From NCBI GenBank assembly GCA_903862425.1, contig CAIOYC010000033.1, forward strand, positions 33,037-97,036: DNA of 64,000 nt, given 5' to 3'. Both the position numbers and the translations under genes were made by a program. Origin of the DNA: an uncultured Caulobacterales bacterium (GTDB lineage: Bacteria > Pseudomonadota > Alphaproteobacteria > Caulobacterales > Caulobacteraceae). Of this stretch, positions 16,836 to 26,078 are shown piece by piece (the first letter of the stretch is position 1; each line of letters starts with the position of its first letter). Below the pieces are notes generated by a model that was not told where the DNA came from, made no database searches, and saw only the letters and a program-made list of their open reading frames with translations.

Positions 16836-18072
16836 CGCCAGGCTTGCCGCCTGCGAGCTTTCCCCCCGCCGGCTTGAACGTCAGGTCGGTGGAGTGGGCC
16901 TTGGCGAGGGCCGACTTTGCGGGAGCGGCCTTGCGGTTGGGCTTGGCGGCGTGGGGCGATTCCTTCTTCTTCGCCTTGGCCCAGCCGGTCTTGTATTCCT
17001 TCTTCGGCTTGGGCTCGGCCGCGGCGCGGCGGCTGGCGATCTTGTCGGGACGCAGCACCGGTGTCTTGCCCTTGGGCATGAGCAGGCCGCCCCCGGTGGC
17101 GCTGCCCTTGGGCATGCTTTCCGGCGCGATCAGGCCTTCGAGCTGTTCGCGGATCACGCGCGGCCCGATCTCCTCCGCCGCGCCCGAGGGCAGCGTGCCG
17201 AGCACGAACGGACCATAGGCCAGGCGGATCAGCCGGTTCACCTTCAGCCCGATATGCTCCAGCACGCGGCGCACCTCGCGGTTCTTGCCCTCGGTGATGG
17301 CGACGGTGATCCACACATTGGCCGGGCCCTTGCGGTCCACGTCCATGGCGGCGTGCTTCATCTTGTCGAGCTTCGCCTCCATGGCGCCGTACCGCACACC
17401 TTCGACCGTGATCCCGTCCTTCAGCTTGTCGAGCTTCTCCTGGCTGGTGTGGCCATAGCAGCGGGCGCGATACTGACGCACCCAGCCGGTGGCGGGCAGT
17501 TCCAGCGCGCGGGCCACCTCGCCATCGTTGGTCAGCAGCAGCAGGCCCTCGGACGCGATGTCGAGACGCCCCACGGAGATTACCCGCGGCAGGCCCTCGG
17601 GCAGGTGGTCGAACACGCTGGGGCGGCCCTTGGGATCCTTGTGCGCAGTGATCAGGCCGACGGGCTTGTGGTAGCGCCACAGCCGCGCCGGCTCCTTGTC
17701 GCTCACCACCTCGCCGTTGACGGTGAGGATGTCGCCCGTCCCGACCTTGACCGCAGGCGTCGTCAGCACCTGGCCGTTCAGGGCCACGCGGCCCTCGGCG
17801 ATCAGGCGTTCGATGTCGCGGCGCGAGGCGACGCCGGCGCGGGCCAGCACCTTGGCCACCCGCTCTTCGGTCTCCGGCGCCACGCTATCCGGATCCGGCG
17901 CCGGCCGGGGCGCGAGGACGGGTTCAGGCTTGGCGAGGGGTTTAGGGGCGCGCAGAACCTTGGCGCCGAGGCCGGGCGCGGCTGCGCCGGCAGGGACCTT
18001 GGCCGCCCCCTTACGAACGGGGGCTTGACCGGCGCGGGGCGCGCGCCTTGGGTGCTCTTTGTGATCGACCAT
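16774..18072 (-). CDS. rluB: Pseudouridine synthase, RluB/RsuA family
   Basis: Isomerises a uridine in rRNA, by family 23S U2605. Of 432 residues, the first ~70 are a Pro/Ala/Lys-rich extension. The S4 domain follows (RVAKVLARAGVASRRDIERLI), then the RsuA-type catalytic domain with the aspartate in SVGRLDIASEGLLLLTNDG. A lysine/alanine-rich tail of about 120 residues follows, presumably disordered and RNA-binding. The start is uncertain: the ATG at 18072 would overlap the plausible 5' end of the divergent tadA. The end overlaps the CPBP gene tail to tail. Confidence 0.9.
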   Translation of the reverse strand: MVDHKEHPRRAPRAGQAPVRKGAAKVPAGAAAPGLGAKVLRAPKPLAKPEPVLAPRPAPDPDSVAPETEERVAKVLARAGVASRRDIERLIAEGRVALNGQVLTTPAVKVGTGDILTVNGEVVSDKEPARLWRYHKPVGLITAHKDPKGRPSVFDHLPEGLPRVISVGRLDIASEGLLLLTNDGEVARALELPATGWVRQYRARCYGHTSQEKLDKLKDGITVEGVRYGAMEAKLDKMKHAAMDVDRKGPANVWITVAITEGKNREVRRVLEHIGLKVNRLIRLAYGPFVLGTLPSGAAEEIGPRVIREQLEGLIAPESMPKGSATGGGLLMPKGKTPVLRPDKIASRRAAAEPKPKKEYKTGWAKAKKKESPHAAKPNRKAAPAKSALAKAHSTDLTFKPAGGKLAGGKPGAKPAGARGPARPPASKPRGR

Positions 18073-18084
18073 GACGAACAGACC

Positions 18085-18525
18085 ATGCGCATCGCCCTCG
18101 CCGAGGCGCAAGCCGCCGCGGACGCCGGCGAGACCCCGGTCGGCGCGGTAATCATCGATCCGGCGACCGGCGAAGTGATCGCCAAGGCTGGCAACGCCCC
18201 CATCGGCACGCATGACCCCACCGCCCATGCTGAGATCCGCGCCATCCGCGCGGCGGCGTCGAAACTGGGCAATTACCGGCTCACGGGACTGACCCTGTTC
18301 GTGACGCTGGAGCCGTGCCCCATGTGCGCCGGGGCCATCAGCCATGCGCGCCTCGGCCGGGTGGTGTTCGGCGCCTCGGACCCCAAGGGCGGCGGCGTGA
18401 TCCATGGTGCCACGGTGTTCGACCAGCCCACCTGCCACTGGAAGCCTGAGATTGCATCGGGCGTGCTGGCGGACGAGAGCGCCGACCTGCTACGCGGGTT
18501 CTTTCGGGCAAGGCGGGTGAAATGA
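18085..18525 (+). CDS. tadA: tRNA adenosine(34) deaminase
   Basis: Deaminates A34 to inosine in tRNA-Arg(ACG). The 146 residues contain the zinc and proton-shuttle motif TAHAEIRAIRAA and the PCxxC motif (LEPCPMCAGA) of the cytidine-deaminase-like fold. I chose ATG 18085 (MRIALAEAQAAA). A GTG at 18061 would add eight residues but would run into the divergent rluB start. It overlaps the next gene by four bases (ATGA), indicating an operon. Confidence 0.93.
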   Translation: MRIALAEAQAAADAGETPVGAVIIDPATGEVIAKAGNAPIGTHDPTAHAEIRAIRAAASKLGNYRLTGLTLFVTLEPCPMCAGAISHARLGRVVFGASDPKGGGVIHGATVFDQPTCHWKPEIASGVLADESADLLRGFFRARRVK

Positions 18526-19022
18526 GATTCGGGATTCCGGGACTGATCGCGGCGCTGGCCTTCACCGCGCCGGCCATGTCCAAACCTCGCGAGACGCCGC
18601 CGCCGGTCGCCGCAGCGGGACCGGAGGCCTTCGTGCGCTGGGTCTACGGTCGCTATGCCACCAACGACACGTTCGACAACCATACACAGTACTCGCCAGG
18701 GCTTCGCGCCCTGTTTGCGCGAAACACCCGGTTGGCCGACGGCGTCACCGAGAACAACGAGATCGACGAACTGTGCCAGTGCCAGGACTGGGATCACCTG
18801 CACATTACGTCGCTCGACGTCTCGCCCGTGGTCGCCAGACGGACCGAGGCCAAGGTGGGCTTCGTCAATGGCGGGACGCACGAAGCCCTGACTCTGAAAC
18901 TGTTGCTCACCCCCGCCGGATGGCGCGTGGACGACGTGATCCATCCCAAGCCCGACCGCAGTCCTAGCCTGCGCGCCCGTCTGGTGGATGAGAACCGCCG
19001 CATGGCGTCCGGCAAACCTTAA
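18522..19022 (+). CDS. Secreted protein, DUF3828-like
   Basis: A 166-residue protein with a cleavable signal peptide (MRFGIPGLIAALAFTAPAMS). The mature part (FVRWVYGRYATND, then a charged region with CQCQDWD, ending VDDVIHPKPDRSPSLRARL) resembles DUF3828-type NTF2-like secreted proteins. I am not certain of the family. Coupled to tadA by a four-base overlap, although its role is probably unrelated. Confidence 0.65.
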   Translation: MRFGIPGLIAALAFTAPAMSKPRETPPPVAAAGPEAFVRWVYGRYATNDTFDNHTQYSPGLRALFARNTRLADGVTENNEIDELCQCQDWDHLHITSLDVSPVVARRTEAKVGFVNGGTHEALTLKLLLTPAGWRVDDVIHPKPDRSPSLRARLVDENRRMASGKP

Positions 19023-19105
19023 CGCCACGGCAACTTGCTGAGCTTCGGCCAAGACGGCATCGTCGCCGCCGAGTCGGAACGCGGTGCGCCGCGAGGGGTG
19101 ATGTG

Positions 19106-21859
19106 ATGAAGCTTGGCAAGACGCTGCTCGTTCTGTTGCTGGCCGGGGCCTCGGCCCAGGCCATGGCCAAGCCGGCCGTAACCAAGCCCGCGCCAGTCGC
19201 CGCGACCCTGCCCAGCCTCGACATCCCCGCCACCAGGATCGTGCTCAAGAACGGCCTGACCGTCATCGTCCACGAGGACCACAAGGCCCCCATCGTGGCG
19301 GTGAACATCTGGTACCACGTCGGCTCCAAGAACGAGCCGGCCGGACGCACCGGCTTCGCCCACCTGTTCGAGCACCTCATGTTCGGCGGCAAGAACGGCA
19401 ACCAGAAGGGCTGGTTCGAGAAGATGGAGGCGGTGGGCGCCACCGACCTCAACGGCACCACCAATACCGACCGCACCAACTTCTTCGAGACCGTGCCCAC
19501 CGGCGCCCTCGACATGACCCTGTACATGGAGGCCCAGCGCATGGGCCACCTGCTCGACGGTTTCGACGAGAAGCTGCTGACCACCCAGCGCGGCGTGGTG
19601 CAGAACGAGAAGCGCCAGGGCGACAACCAGCCTTACCGCCTGTCGGAAGACATCATCGTCCACTCCACCTGGCCCGCCGGCCACCCCTACAGTCACACGG
19701 TGATCGGCGAGATGACCGACCTCGACGCCGCCAAGGTGGACGACGTGAAGGACTGGTTCTCAAAATATTACGGCCCGACCAACGCCACGGTGGTGCTGGC
19801 GGGCGACATCACCCCCGCCGAGGCCAAGGCCAAGATGGAGCGCTATTTCGGCGCCATCTCGCCGGGTGTGCCGGTGTCGCGCCAGAAGACCTGGATCGCC
19901 AAGCGCTCGGGACGCCAGTTCGCCATCGCCCAGGACCGCGTGGCCCAGCCGCGCCTGTACATGGTTTGGAACACGCCGGGCTGGGGCACGGCGGAGGGCG
20001 ACTATCTGGCCCTGCTGTCGGACGTGCTCGACAGCGGCAAGTCATCCCGCCTCTACAACCGCCTGGTCTACAGGGATCAACTCGCCACGAGCGTCAGCAC
20101 CGAGATCGACGACAGCGAGGTGGCCGGCCAGTTCTACATCGTCGTCACCGCCAAGCCGGGCGTCGACCTCGCCAAGGTCGAGGCTATCGTCAACGAGGAG
20201 CTGGACCGCCTGCTGAAGGACGGCCCGACGCCCGCCGAGATGCAGCGCGTGCGCACCCGCCGCATCGCCGACCGGGTGCGTCAGGCCGAGCGCGTGGGCG
20301 GCTTCGGCGGCAAGTCCGACATCCTGGCCGAATCCCAGACCTATGGCGACAGCCCGGAGGCCTGGAAGATAACCTTTGAACGCGACCGCACCGCCGCCGC
20401 CGCGGACCTGACCGCCGCCGGGCGCAAGTGGCTGAGCGACGGCGTGTTCAGCCTCTACATCACGCCCTTCCCCGAGGTGGCGGCTGAAAAGAGCGTGACG
20501 CCGGCGACCAGCGCCCCTGTCCCCTCCGCCGCCAAGCCCGCCGGCTTCGCGCCCTTCAAGCGCGCCACGTTGAAGAACGGCATGAAGGTGATCGTGGCCG
20601 AACGTCACGACGTGCCCCTGGTCAATGTCAGCCTGGTGATGGACGCGGGTACGGCCTCGGACCAGTTTGCCAAGCCGGGCGCGGCCTCGCTCACCGCCGC
20701 CCTGCTGTCCGACGGCACCGACACCCTGGACGCCCCGGCCTTCAGCGATCGGCTGCTGGAGCTCGGCGCGCGGTTCAACGCCGCGGCGGGACGCGACAGC
20801 ACCTTCGCCACGGTCAGCGCGCTCAAAGTCAATCTCGACCCGTCGCTCGACCTGTTCGCCGACGCGGTGCGCCACACGGCCTTCCGACCGACCGACGTGG
20901 CGCGCGAGAAGGCCTTGCGCATCGCCGCCATTCAGCAGGCCAAGCGCCAGCCCGGCGCGGCTCTGCGTATCGAGCCCACCCTCGTCTTCGGCCCGACCCA
21001 CCCCTATGGCGTATTGGCCACCGAGCAGACCGTGGCGGCCCTGACACCGCAGGACCTGAAGGCCTATCACGACACGTGGATCCAGCCGGGCGGCGCGACC
21101 CTGGTGGTGGTGGGCGACACCACACTCGACGCCATCCTGCCCAAGCTCGAGGCGCGCTTCGGCGACTGGAAGCCCGCCAGCCCGCCGACCAAGACGGTCA
21201 GGGCGCCGCCCCTGGCCTCCAGCCAGAGCGTCTATCTGATCGACAAGCCCGGCGCGGCCCAGTCCGCCATCGCCGCCGCCGAGGTCGCGCCCACGCGCCT
21301 CAACGATTCGGACGACCTGGCCATCGAGGCGATGAACACCTCCCTCGGCGGCGCCTTCACCTCGCGTCTGAACATGAACCTGCGCGAGGACAAGCACTGG
21401 TCCTATGGCGCCTCCAGCTTCGTGCAGTCCTCACGCGGGGCGGGCCTGTTCATGGCCTTCGCCCCGGTCCAGACCGACAAGACGGTGGAGTCCTTCACCG
21501 AGATGAAGAAGGAGCTCAACGACATCGCCGCCGGCCGGCCGATCAGCGCCGAAGAGTTGGCCCTGGCCCGAAACAACCTGACCCAGTCCCTGTCGGGCCA
21601 GTGGGAGACCTCGGCCGCCGTAGCCACCTCGCTGAACCAGATCGCCGGCGACAACCTGCCGGACGACTACTACGCCACCTACGCATCGCGCATCGCGGCG
21701 CTGAACACGGCGGACGTAGCGCGCGCGGCCGGACGGGTGGTGCATCCCAACGCCGTCACCTGGGTGATCCTCGGCGACCGCGCCAAGGTCGAGCCGGGCC
21801 TGAAGGCCCTCGGCGTCACCGTCCACCACATCGACGCCGACGGGAAGTCGCTGGATTAG
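19106..21859 (+). CDS. Secreted M16-family zinc metallopeptidase (pitrilysin-like, fused two-domain form)
   Basis: A 917-residue exported protease. A signal peptide (LLVLLLAGASAQAMA) is followed by an active M16 half with the inverted zinc motif HLFEH at residues 86-90 and a downstream glutamate in VVQNEKRQ. A second M16 half from about 470 onward (LKNGMKVIVAERHDVPLVNVSLVMDAG read in pieces) lacks HxxEH and is the inactive partner domain. This AB fusion is typical of large bacterial periplasmic peptidases. ATG 19106 is preferred over GTG 19103, with GAGGGG eight bases ahead. It probably degrades peptides in the periplasm. Confidence 0.9.
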   Translation: MKLGKTLLVLLLAGASAQAMAKPAVTKPAPVAATLPSLDIPATRIVLKNGLTVIVHEDHKAPIVAVNIWYHVGSKNEPAGRTGFAHLFEHLMFGGKNGNQKGWFEKMEAVGATDLNGTTNTDRTNFFETVPTGALDMTLYMEAQRMGHLLDGFDEKLLTTQRGVVQNEKRQGDNQPYRLSEDIIVHSTWPAGHPYSHTVIGEMTDLDAAKVDDVKDWFSKYYGPTNATVVLAGDITPAEAKAKMERYFGAISPGVPVSRQKTWIAKRSGRQFAIAQDRVAQPRLYMVWNTPGWGTAEGDYLALLSDVLDSGKSSRLYNRLVYRDQLATSVSTEIDDSEVAGQFYIVVTAKPGVDLAKVEAIVNEELDRLLKDGPTPAEMQRVRTRRIADRVRQAERVGGFGGKSDILAESQTYGDSPEAWKITFERDRTAAAADLTAAGRKWLSDGVFSLYITPFPEVAAEKSVTPATSAPVPSAAKPAGFAPFKRATLKNGMKVIVAERHDVPLVNVSLVMDAGTASDQFAKPGAASLTAALLSDGTDTLDAPAFSDRLLELGARFNAAAGRDSTFATVSALKVNLDPSLDLFADAVRHTAFRPTDVAREKALRIAAIQQAKRQPGAALRIEPTLVFGPTHPYGVLATEQTVAALTPQDLKAYHDTWIQPGGATLVVVGDTTLDAILPKLEARFGDWKPASPPTKTVRAPPLASSQSVYLIDKPGAAQSAIAAAEVAPTRLNDSDDLAIEAMNTSLGGAFTSRLNMNLREDKHWSYGASSFVQSSRGAGLFMAFAPVQTDKTVESFTEMKKELNDIAAGRPISAEELALARNNLTQSLSGQWETSAAVATSLNQIAGDNLPDDYYATYASRIAALNTADVARAAGRVVHPNAVTWVILGDRAKVEPGLKALGVTVHHIDADGKSLD

Positions 21860-22042
21860 CGGCGACAACGGGGATGGGTGGACCGATAGCCGCTCATCCC
21901 TGCCGGTGTGGCCGTGATGATCAGTCATCCGAACTGCGCAATCGAGCGCCGCCGACTCTGCTTTTGAATCCGATGTCTTCGTTCAGGCGCCCAACCAAAT
22001 ACCATTTTCGACCCTAAGCAGACAGTCGGTCGGTGGCATCAA

Positions 22043-22621
22043 TCACGGCGTGGCATTGTCAGGATGGGCGTAGTTGCGCGCACGGTCCGCCTTTACGACG
22101 TAGGCCGTTCCCGTCCAGGTCAGGTCATCGCTCAAAGGCAGTGCGCCATTTGGCATCACAGGCACAACGCGGGCGTCAGGCCAGCGCCTACCGATGTCTG
22201 TCAGAATGCGAGTGCGGAATTTAGTCGCTAGGTCAGGGTGCTCCCCTTGGAGAAACGTCAGCCAGGGCCGCCCTTGATGGCCACCGTCGTCAACGAACAC
22301 CTCAGGGTCATCGTCATTGGTGCCCCGCCACACGCCAACGTAAATCGTCTTGGTGAGTACGCTCTTGGCAAAAGGCGGTTCGTCCTTTGGGGCACTCTTG
22401 CGAAACTCAATCCACTGCTGACTGCCGTCGTCCACATGCAGCCCCCCAGCGCTAGCCTCTCGCCGCAGTATGTCTAGGAGGTCAGCCCTATCGCTGGCGG
22501 CGAGAAGCGGCAGCTCGATAGCTGCCACCGTTCGGTTGCTGGCCGGCTGCGGAGTTGGCGCGCAGCCGGCTGACAGAGCTACAATCGCAATCATCGAAGC
22601 GACAGTAGTCTGCTTGCCCAT
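22043..22621 (-). CDS. Putative lipoprotein, orphan, in lower-GC islet
   Basis: A 192-residue protein with a lipoprotein signal (VALSAGC, Cys20). The mature part has no motif I recognise; it includes YVGVWRGTNDDDPEVFVDDGG and WLTFLQGEH. Its codon use is less GC-biased than its neighbours, which suggests recent acquisition or relaxed selection. It is preceded on the same strand by another small orphan gene. Function unknown. Confidence 0.6.
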   Translation of the reverse strand: MGKQTTVASMIAIVALSAGCAPTPQPASNRTVAAIELPLLAASDRADLLDILRREASAGGLHVDDGSQQWIEFRKSAPKDEPPFAKSVLTKTIYVGVWRGTNDDDPEVFVDDGGHQGRPWLTFLQGEHPDLATKFRTRILTDIGRRWPDARVVPVMPNGALPLSDDLTWTGTAYVVKADRARNYAHPDNATP

Positions 22622-22682
22622 ACCCCATTATCCGGTTCAGGAGCTGGGCTGGTCAATGCCCAACTTCCACCCTAGTCCGACA

Positions 22683-22970
22683 TCAGAGCAGGGTCGCACC
22701 GCAAGTCTTATGGCGGCAGGGCCGCCAATCCATTGGCCCAACCTTCTCCCACTCAATCTCCGCTCCGGCGTTGCTGAGTAGGCGGCCGCTACAATTCCAG
22801 CAGCGCAGGCGCCACATCAGGATTGTCAGGTATGCAACTTCGACTATCCAGACAGCGAGCCCACTCAGAAGCCCTCCGATACAGCCGACCACAATTGCTA
22901 CCACCGCCGCGCCGATAATGGAGACCTGAAGGATGCGCCATTGCTTCCGAAGGTGTTCGCGGCTGCTCAT
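22683..22970 (-). CDS. Small membrane protein with cysteine pairs, orphan
   Basis: A 95-residue protein with two hydrophobic helices (VSIIGAAVVAIVVGCIGGLL and LAVWIVEVAYLTILMW). A cytoplasmic or periplasmic tail carries CWNC and CRHKTC and could bind a metal as a zinc ribbon. It lies 61 bases upstream of the lipoprotein gene on the same strand, and its base composition is similarly less GC-rich. Not recognised. Confidence 0.5.
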   Translation of the reverse strand: MSSREHLRKQWRILQVSIIGAAVVAIVVGCIGGLLSGLAVWIVEVAYLTILMWRLRCWNCSGRLLSNAGAEIEWEKVGPMDWRPCRHKTCGATLL

Positions 22971-23469
22971 CTGGGCCTTCTAGCACGGGAGCGCCAACGG
23001 CAGAAAACCACCCTTCTGCGACCTTCGGGCTGTCGGCTCGTCCGCGATTTAGAAGCCGCGCCCCTTAAGGAAGACCGACAGTTGGAGTGTTTTCCCGCGC
23101 CGCTATCCGGTGAGGTATAATGGGTTAGGCCAAAACTGAGCGGCCATGCTCATTGACAGCGTCAGATGGATATTAGGACGCACGACCTTGTGGAAAGTCG
23201 GAATCGAAATCAGAAGCAGGTGCGCTTGTGGCTGCTGGGCGCAGTTCGCGCCAATTTTTGTGGGGCGGCGCGCGAAGGTCCGGATGGAGAGTCCGGCGCT
23301 TAAGTGAATGGTCCGACAGGAAAATGTCCGCTCGGCCGGACAGTCCGGACTCTTTTTGGTGAGTCCGGCGCCGTCGGGGTCGGGCGTGTCCAGGGTGAGG
23401 CTCGCCGTGGGGCTTGTAGGCGGATAGAGGCGCGGGCCGGGGCGAGCGATCCTGATCTTCTCCCCGGCG
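22971..23469. other. About 500 bp without a convincing gene
   Basis: Between the small membrane-protein gene and the GNAT gene. Reading frames here have no recognisable domain and odd composition. The stretch is less GC-rich in its left half. It holds one copy of the dispersed palindromic repeat (23334-23368) and a nearby shorter GTCCGGCG and GGTCCGAC/ATGTCCG cluster. A TATAAT at 23114-23119 on the plus strand has no good -35 partner and no gene to serve. Confidence 0.6.
23334..23368 (+). repeat. Dispersed palindromic repeat, copy 1
   Basis: A 35-base element built of two overlapping palindromes: CCGGACAGTCCGG-like, and GGACTC, eight-base spacer TTTTTGGT, GAGTCC. A second copy occurs 8.1 kb away (31469-31502) in the opposite orientation with one base less and one substitution. 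The match is far beyond chance for this window. It sits in non-coding DNA. The GGACTC hairpin has no following T-run, so a terminator role is doubtful. Confidence 0.75.
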
Positions 23470-24078
23470 CTATCCCGCACCGGCGGTCATGGCCAGGGCC
23501 ATGAGGCGGGCCTCCAGCTTGTCGCGCACCATGGGCCACTCCTCCGACAGGATGGAGAAGACGCAGGTGTCGCGCACGCGGCCGGTCCAGGTGATGCGGT
23601 CGTGGCGCTCGATCCCGTCCAGGTGGGCGCCGAGTTTGGTCACCGCCGCACGGCTCCGGGCATTGATGGCGTCGACGCGGAACTGGACCACATTGGCCCC
23701 GGTCTCCATCAGGCCGCCGGGCGCGAAGGCGTGGCCGAGCATCAGCATCTTGGCCTCCGGGTTGATCGCGCCGCCGCGGGCGTCGGGCCGGTAATAGGTA
23801 TTGCCGATCTCCACCCGGCGGTTCGTGGCGTCGCGGGTGTAAAGGCTGCAGCCCACCACCTCGCCGTGATGGATCACTGCATAGCCGGCCCGGTTCGGGT
23901 CGCTCACCAGCCGGGCCCACCAGACATCGAGGTTGGAGCCGTTCATCGGCGTGGGATAGAGCGAGGTCCAGATATCCGCATCCGCATCGCAGGCGGCGCG
24001 CAGGGGCTCGCGATGCGCTTCTCCCAGAGGCTCCAGCCGCACGAAACGGCCGTCCAGAACCGGCAGGGCCTTGGTCAT
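23470..24078 (-). CDS. GNAT-family N-acetyltransferase (RimJ/RimL-like)
   Basis: Acetyl-CoA-dependent transferase of 202 residues. The N-terminus ([15 protein letters not shown]) and the central [26 protein letters not shown] match the Acetyltransf_3 type with a long loop. [21 protein letters not shown] is the conserved SxxxxxKxGF-like block near the end. The substrate, protein N-terminus or small molecule, is unknown. It is a single gene on the minus strand. Confidence 0.85.
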   Translation of the reverse strand: MTKALPVLDGRFVRLEPLGEAHREPLRAACDADADIWTSLYPTPMNGSNLDVWWARLVSDPNRAGYAVIHHGEVVGCSLYTRDATNRRVEIGNTYYRPDARGGAINPEAKMLMLGHAFAPGGLMETGANVVQFRVDAINARSRAAVTKLGAHLDGIERHDRITWTGRVRDTCVFSILSEEWPMVRDKLEARLMALAMTAGAG

Positions 24079-24261
24079 CGCGGCATGATCTCCGTCATGG
24101 CGCTGTCGTGCAGGCGCCTCATCACTAGCAAACGACAGTCTGACTTGCGGTCGGCCCTAGCGATAGGGCAGAATGGGAAAATCAAAAAACCGGTATGGAA
24201 CCACACCGGAGCCTCGCAGGGGTCGTATGGACCCCCATCGGGCTCCAACAGGGAGCACTTC

Positions 24262-25566
24262 ATGGACTTCAGTCTTTCGGAACACCAGCGCCATTACCTT
24301 GACCGGGTAAAGGCGTTCATGGACGAGCACATCTACCCCGCCGTCCCCCGCTATAACGAGGAGATGAACGTCATCGGCGCCGAGCGCTGGAAGGTCGTTC
24401 AGGTGGTCGAGGAGCTGAAGGAGAAGGCCAAGGCCGCGGGCCTGTGGAACTTCTTCATGCCCCCCCATTCGGGCCAGGTGCACGTGGACGACACCTTCGA
24501 GTTCAAGGGCATCCAGCTCACCAATCTCGAATACTCCATGATCGCCGAAGAGCTCGGCAAGGTCGGTTTCGCTTCGGAAGTTTTCAACTGCTCCGCGCCC
24601 GACACCGGCAATATGGAAGTGCTCATGCGCTACGGCACGCTGGAGCAGAAGGAAAAGTGGCTGCGCCCGCTGATGAACGGCGAGATCCGCTCCGCCTTCC
24701 TGATGACCGAGCCGGACGTGGCCTCCTCGGACGCCACCAACATCCAGACCGAGATCCGCCGCGAAGGTGACGAATACGTCATCAACGGGCGCAAGTGGTG
24801 GTCGTCGGGCGTGGGCGATCCGCGCTGCAAGGTGGCCATCGTGATGGGCCGCACCAATCCGGAGCGCGAGCGCCACGCCCAGCAGTCGCAAGTGCTCGTG
24901 CCGCTGGACGCCCCTGGGGTCGAGATCGTGCGCATGCTGCCGGTGTTCGGCTATGACGACGCCCCCCACGGCCACGCCGAGGTCATCCTGAAGAACGTTC
25001 GGGTGAAGATCGAGGACAGCCTGCTGCTCGGCGAAGGCCGCGGCTTCGAGATCGCCCAGGGGCGCCTGGGTCCGGGCCGCATCCACCACTGCATGCGCAC
25101 CATCGGTACCGCCGAAGTGGCGCTGGAGAAGATGGTCAAGCGCCTGCAGTCGCGCAAAGCCTTCGGCAAATACATCTCCGACCACTCGGTCTGGGAAGAG
25201 CGCGTGGCCGAGGCCCGCATCAATATCGAGATGTGCCGCCTGCTCTGCCTCAAGGCCGCAGACATGATGGACAAGGCCGGCAACAAATCCGCCCGGCTGG
25301 AGATCGCCATGATCAAGGTCGCCGCGCCGAAGATCGCCTGCAAGATCATCGACGACGCCATCCAGGCCCACGGCGGCGGCGGCGTGACCACCGACTTCGG
25401 CCTGGCCATCGCCTACGCTCATCAGCGCACCCTGCGCCTCGCCGATGGTCCGGACGAAGTGCACGCCCGCACCATCGCCCGCATGGAATACGGCAAATAC
25501 GGCGACGCGGTGGTGAAGCTGCGCCACGAAGCTGAAGAGAAACTCCTGGTCGCCGGCATCCGCTAG
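24262..25566 (+). CDS. Acyl-CoA dehydrogenase (ACAD10/11-like)
   Basis: FAD enzyme that introduces the alpha-beta double bond into an acyl-CoA. The 434 residues begin [16 protein letters not shown] with GGGAGCACTTC just ahead. The middle domain has [17 protein letters not shown] and [18 protein letters not shown]. The C-terminal four-helix domain has [21 protein letters not shown] and [16 protein letters not shown]. The pattern is that of the ACAD10/11-like branch, which often acts on longer or substituted acyl chains. An intrinsic terminator follows. It probably feeds fatty-acid breakdown together with the glyoxylate bypass. Confidence 0.93.
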   Translation: MDFSLSEHQRHYLDRVKAFMDEHIYPAVPRYNEEMNVIGAERWKVVQVVEELKEKAKAAGLWNFFMPPHSGQVHVDDTFEFKGIQLTNLEYSMIAEELGKVGFASEVFNCSAPDTGNMEVLMRYGTLEQKEKWLRPLMNGEIRSAFLMTEPDVASSDATNIQTEIRREGDEYVINGRKWWSSGVGDPRCKVAIVMGRTNPERERHAQQSQVLVPLDAPGVEIVRMLPVFGYDDAPHGHAEVILKNVRVKIEDSLLLGEGRGFEIAQGRLGPGRIHHCMRTIGTAEVALEKMVKRLQSRKAFGKYISDHSVWEERVAEARINIEMCRLLCLKAADMMDKAGNKSARLEIAMIKVAAPKIACKIIDDAIQAHGGGGVTTDFGLAIAYAHQRTLRLADGPDEVHARTIARMEYGKYGDAVVKLRHEAEEKLLVAGIR

Positions 25567-25570
25567 GCGT

Positions 25571-26041
25571 TCAGAAACCCCATAGGTCGAGGAAGCCGCG
25601 GTCCAGTGGGCCGCGGCTTGTTTCATGCCGATTGCGTGACACCTGGGCGATGCTCGCACTCAGCAGGGCGGCGAGGATCAACCAGGAAAGCGCCATCAAG
25701 GCGGTGGCGTAAGCCGCCGCCGACAAGGTTTCCGGCGTCCTCCACGCGGCCAGATGGACCGCCACCGAGGCGGCCTGCAGCACCGTCGCCAGCCCAGCCC
25801 AGCCGCGTCGACTACCCATCAGCGCCCAGCCAAAGACCGCGAGCTGCACGACGTCCGCCGCCAGGAGCCTGCCCTGCAGGTGTCGCCAGCCGTGATGATC
25901 GATTAGCCAGGGGCCGAGCAGCGAGGTCGCCAGCACGACGGCCACGGCGCCGCGCAGGGCCCTATCGCCCCGGTATAGTGCGCCAGCGATCGCAAGGGCG
26001 AGCAGGCCGTACCAGACCGCGAATAGGACGACAGGGGGCAT
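25571..26041 (-). CDS. Hypothetical membrane protein (156 aa)
   Basis: Four to five hydrophobic helices (VVLFAVWYGLLALAIAGAL, GAVAVVLATSLLGPWLI, VQLAVFGWALMG, TALMALSWLILAALL). A soluble, charged C-terminal tail (SRNRHETSRGPLDRG) is read through the terminator hairpin of the convergent gene. The layout suggests a small integral inner-membrane protein. I recognise no family. It is the last gene of a minus-strand run of short orphan genes. Confidence 0.6.
   Translation of the reverse strand: MPPVVLFAVWYGLLALAIAGALYRGDRALRGAVAVVLATSLLGPWLIDHHGWRHLQGRLLAADVVQLAVFGWALMGSRRGWAGLATVLQAASVAVHLAAWRTPETLSAAAYATALMALSWLILAALLSASIAQVSRNRHETSRGPLDRGFLDLWGF
25593..25623 (+). terminator. Intrinsic terminator of the acyl-CoA dehydrogenase gene
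   Basis: Perfect 9-bp stem AAGCCGCGG/CCGCGGCTT with a nine-base loop, followed by GTTTC. It lies 27 bases after the stop at 25566. It also falls inside the 3' end of the convergent membrane-protein gene. The T-run is short, so strength is uncertain. Confidence 0.65.
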
Positions 26042-26078
26042 GAAGCGGCCTCCGGCTCGGCGCCGAAGGCCAGACCTA

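Noticed and set aside
23114..23119. TATAAT on the plus strand
   Set aside because: No -35 element at a suitable distance and no plus-strand gene until 24262.
23204..23216. Short shared sequence CGAAATCAGAAGC also near 31319
   Set aside because: A 13-base match between two places is expected by chance in 64 kb; unlike the 34-35 bp repeat it does not extend.
23103..23480. 125-codon minus-strand frame in the gap before the GNAT gene
   Set aside because: No recognisable motif, unusual composition (many Pro/Thr/Ser), reads through the palindromic repeat, and no ribosome binding site was evident.
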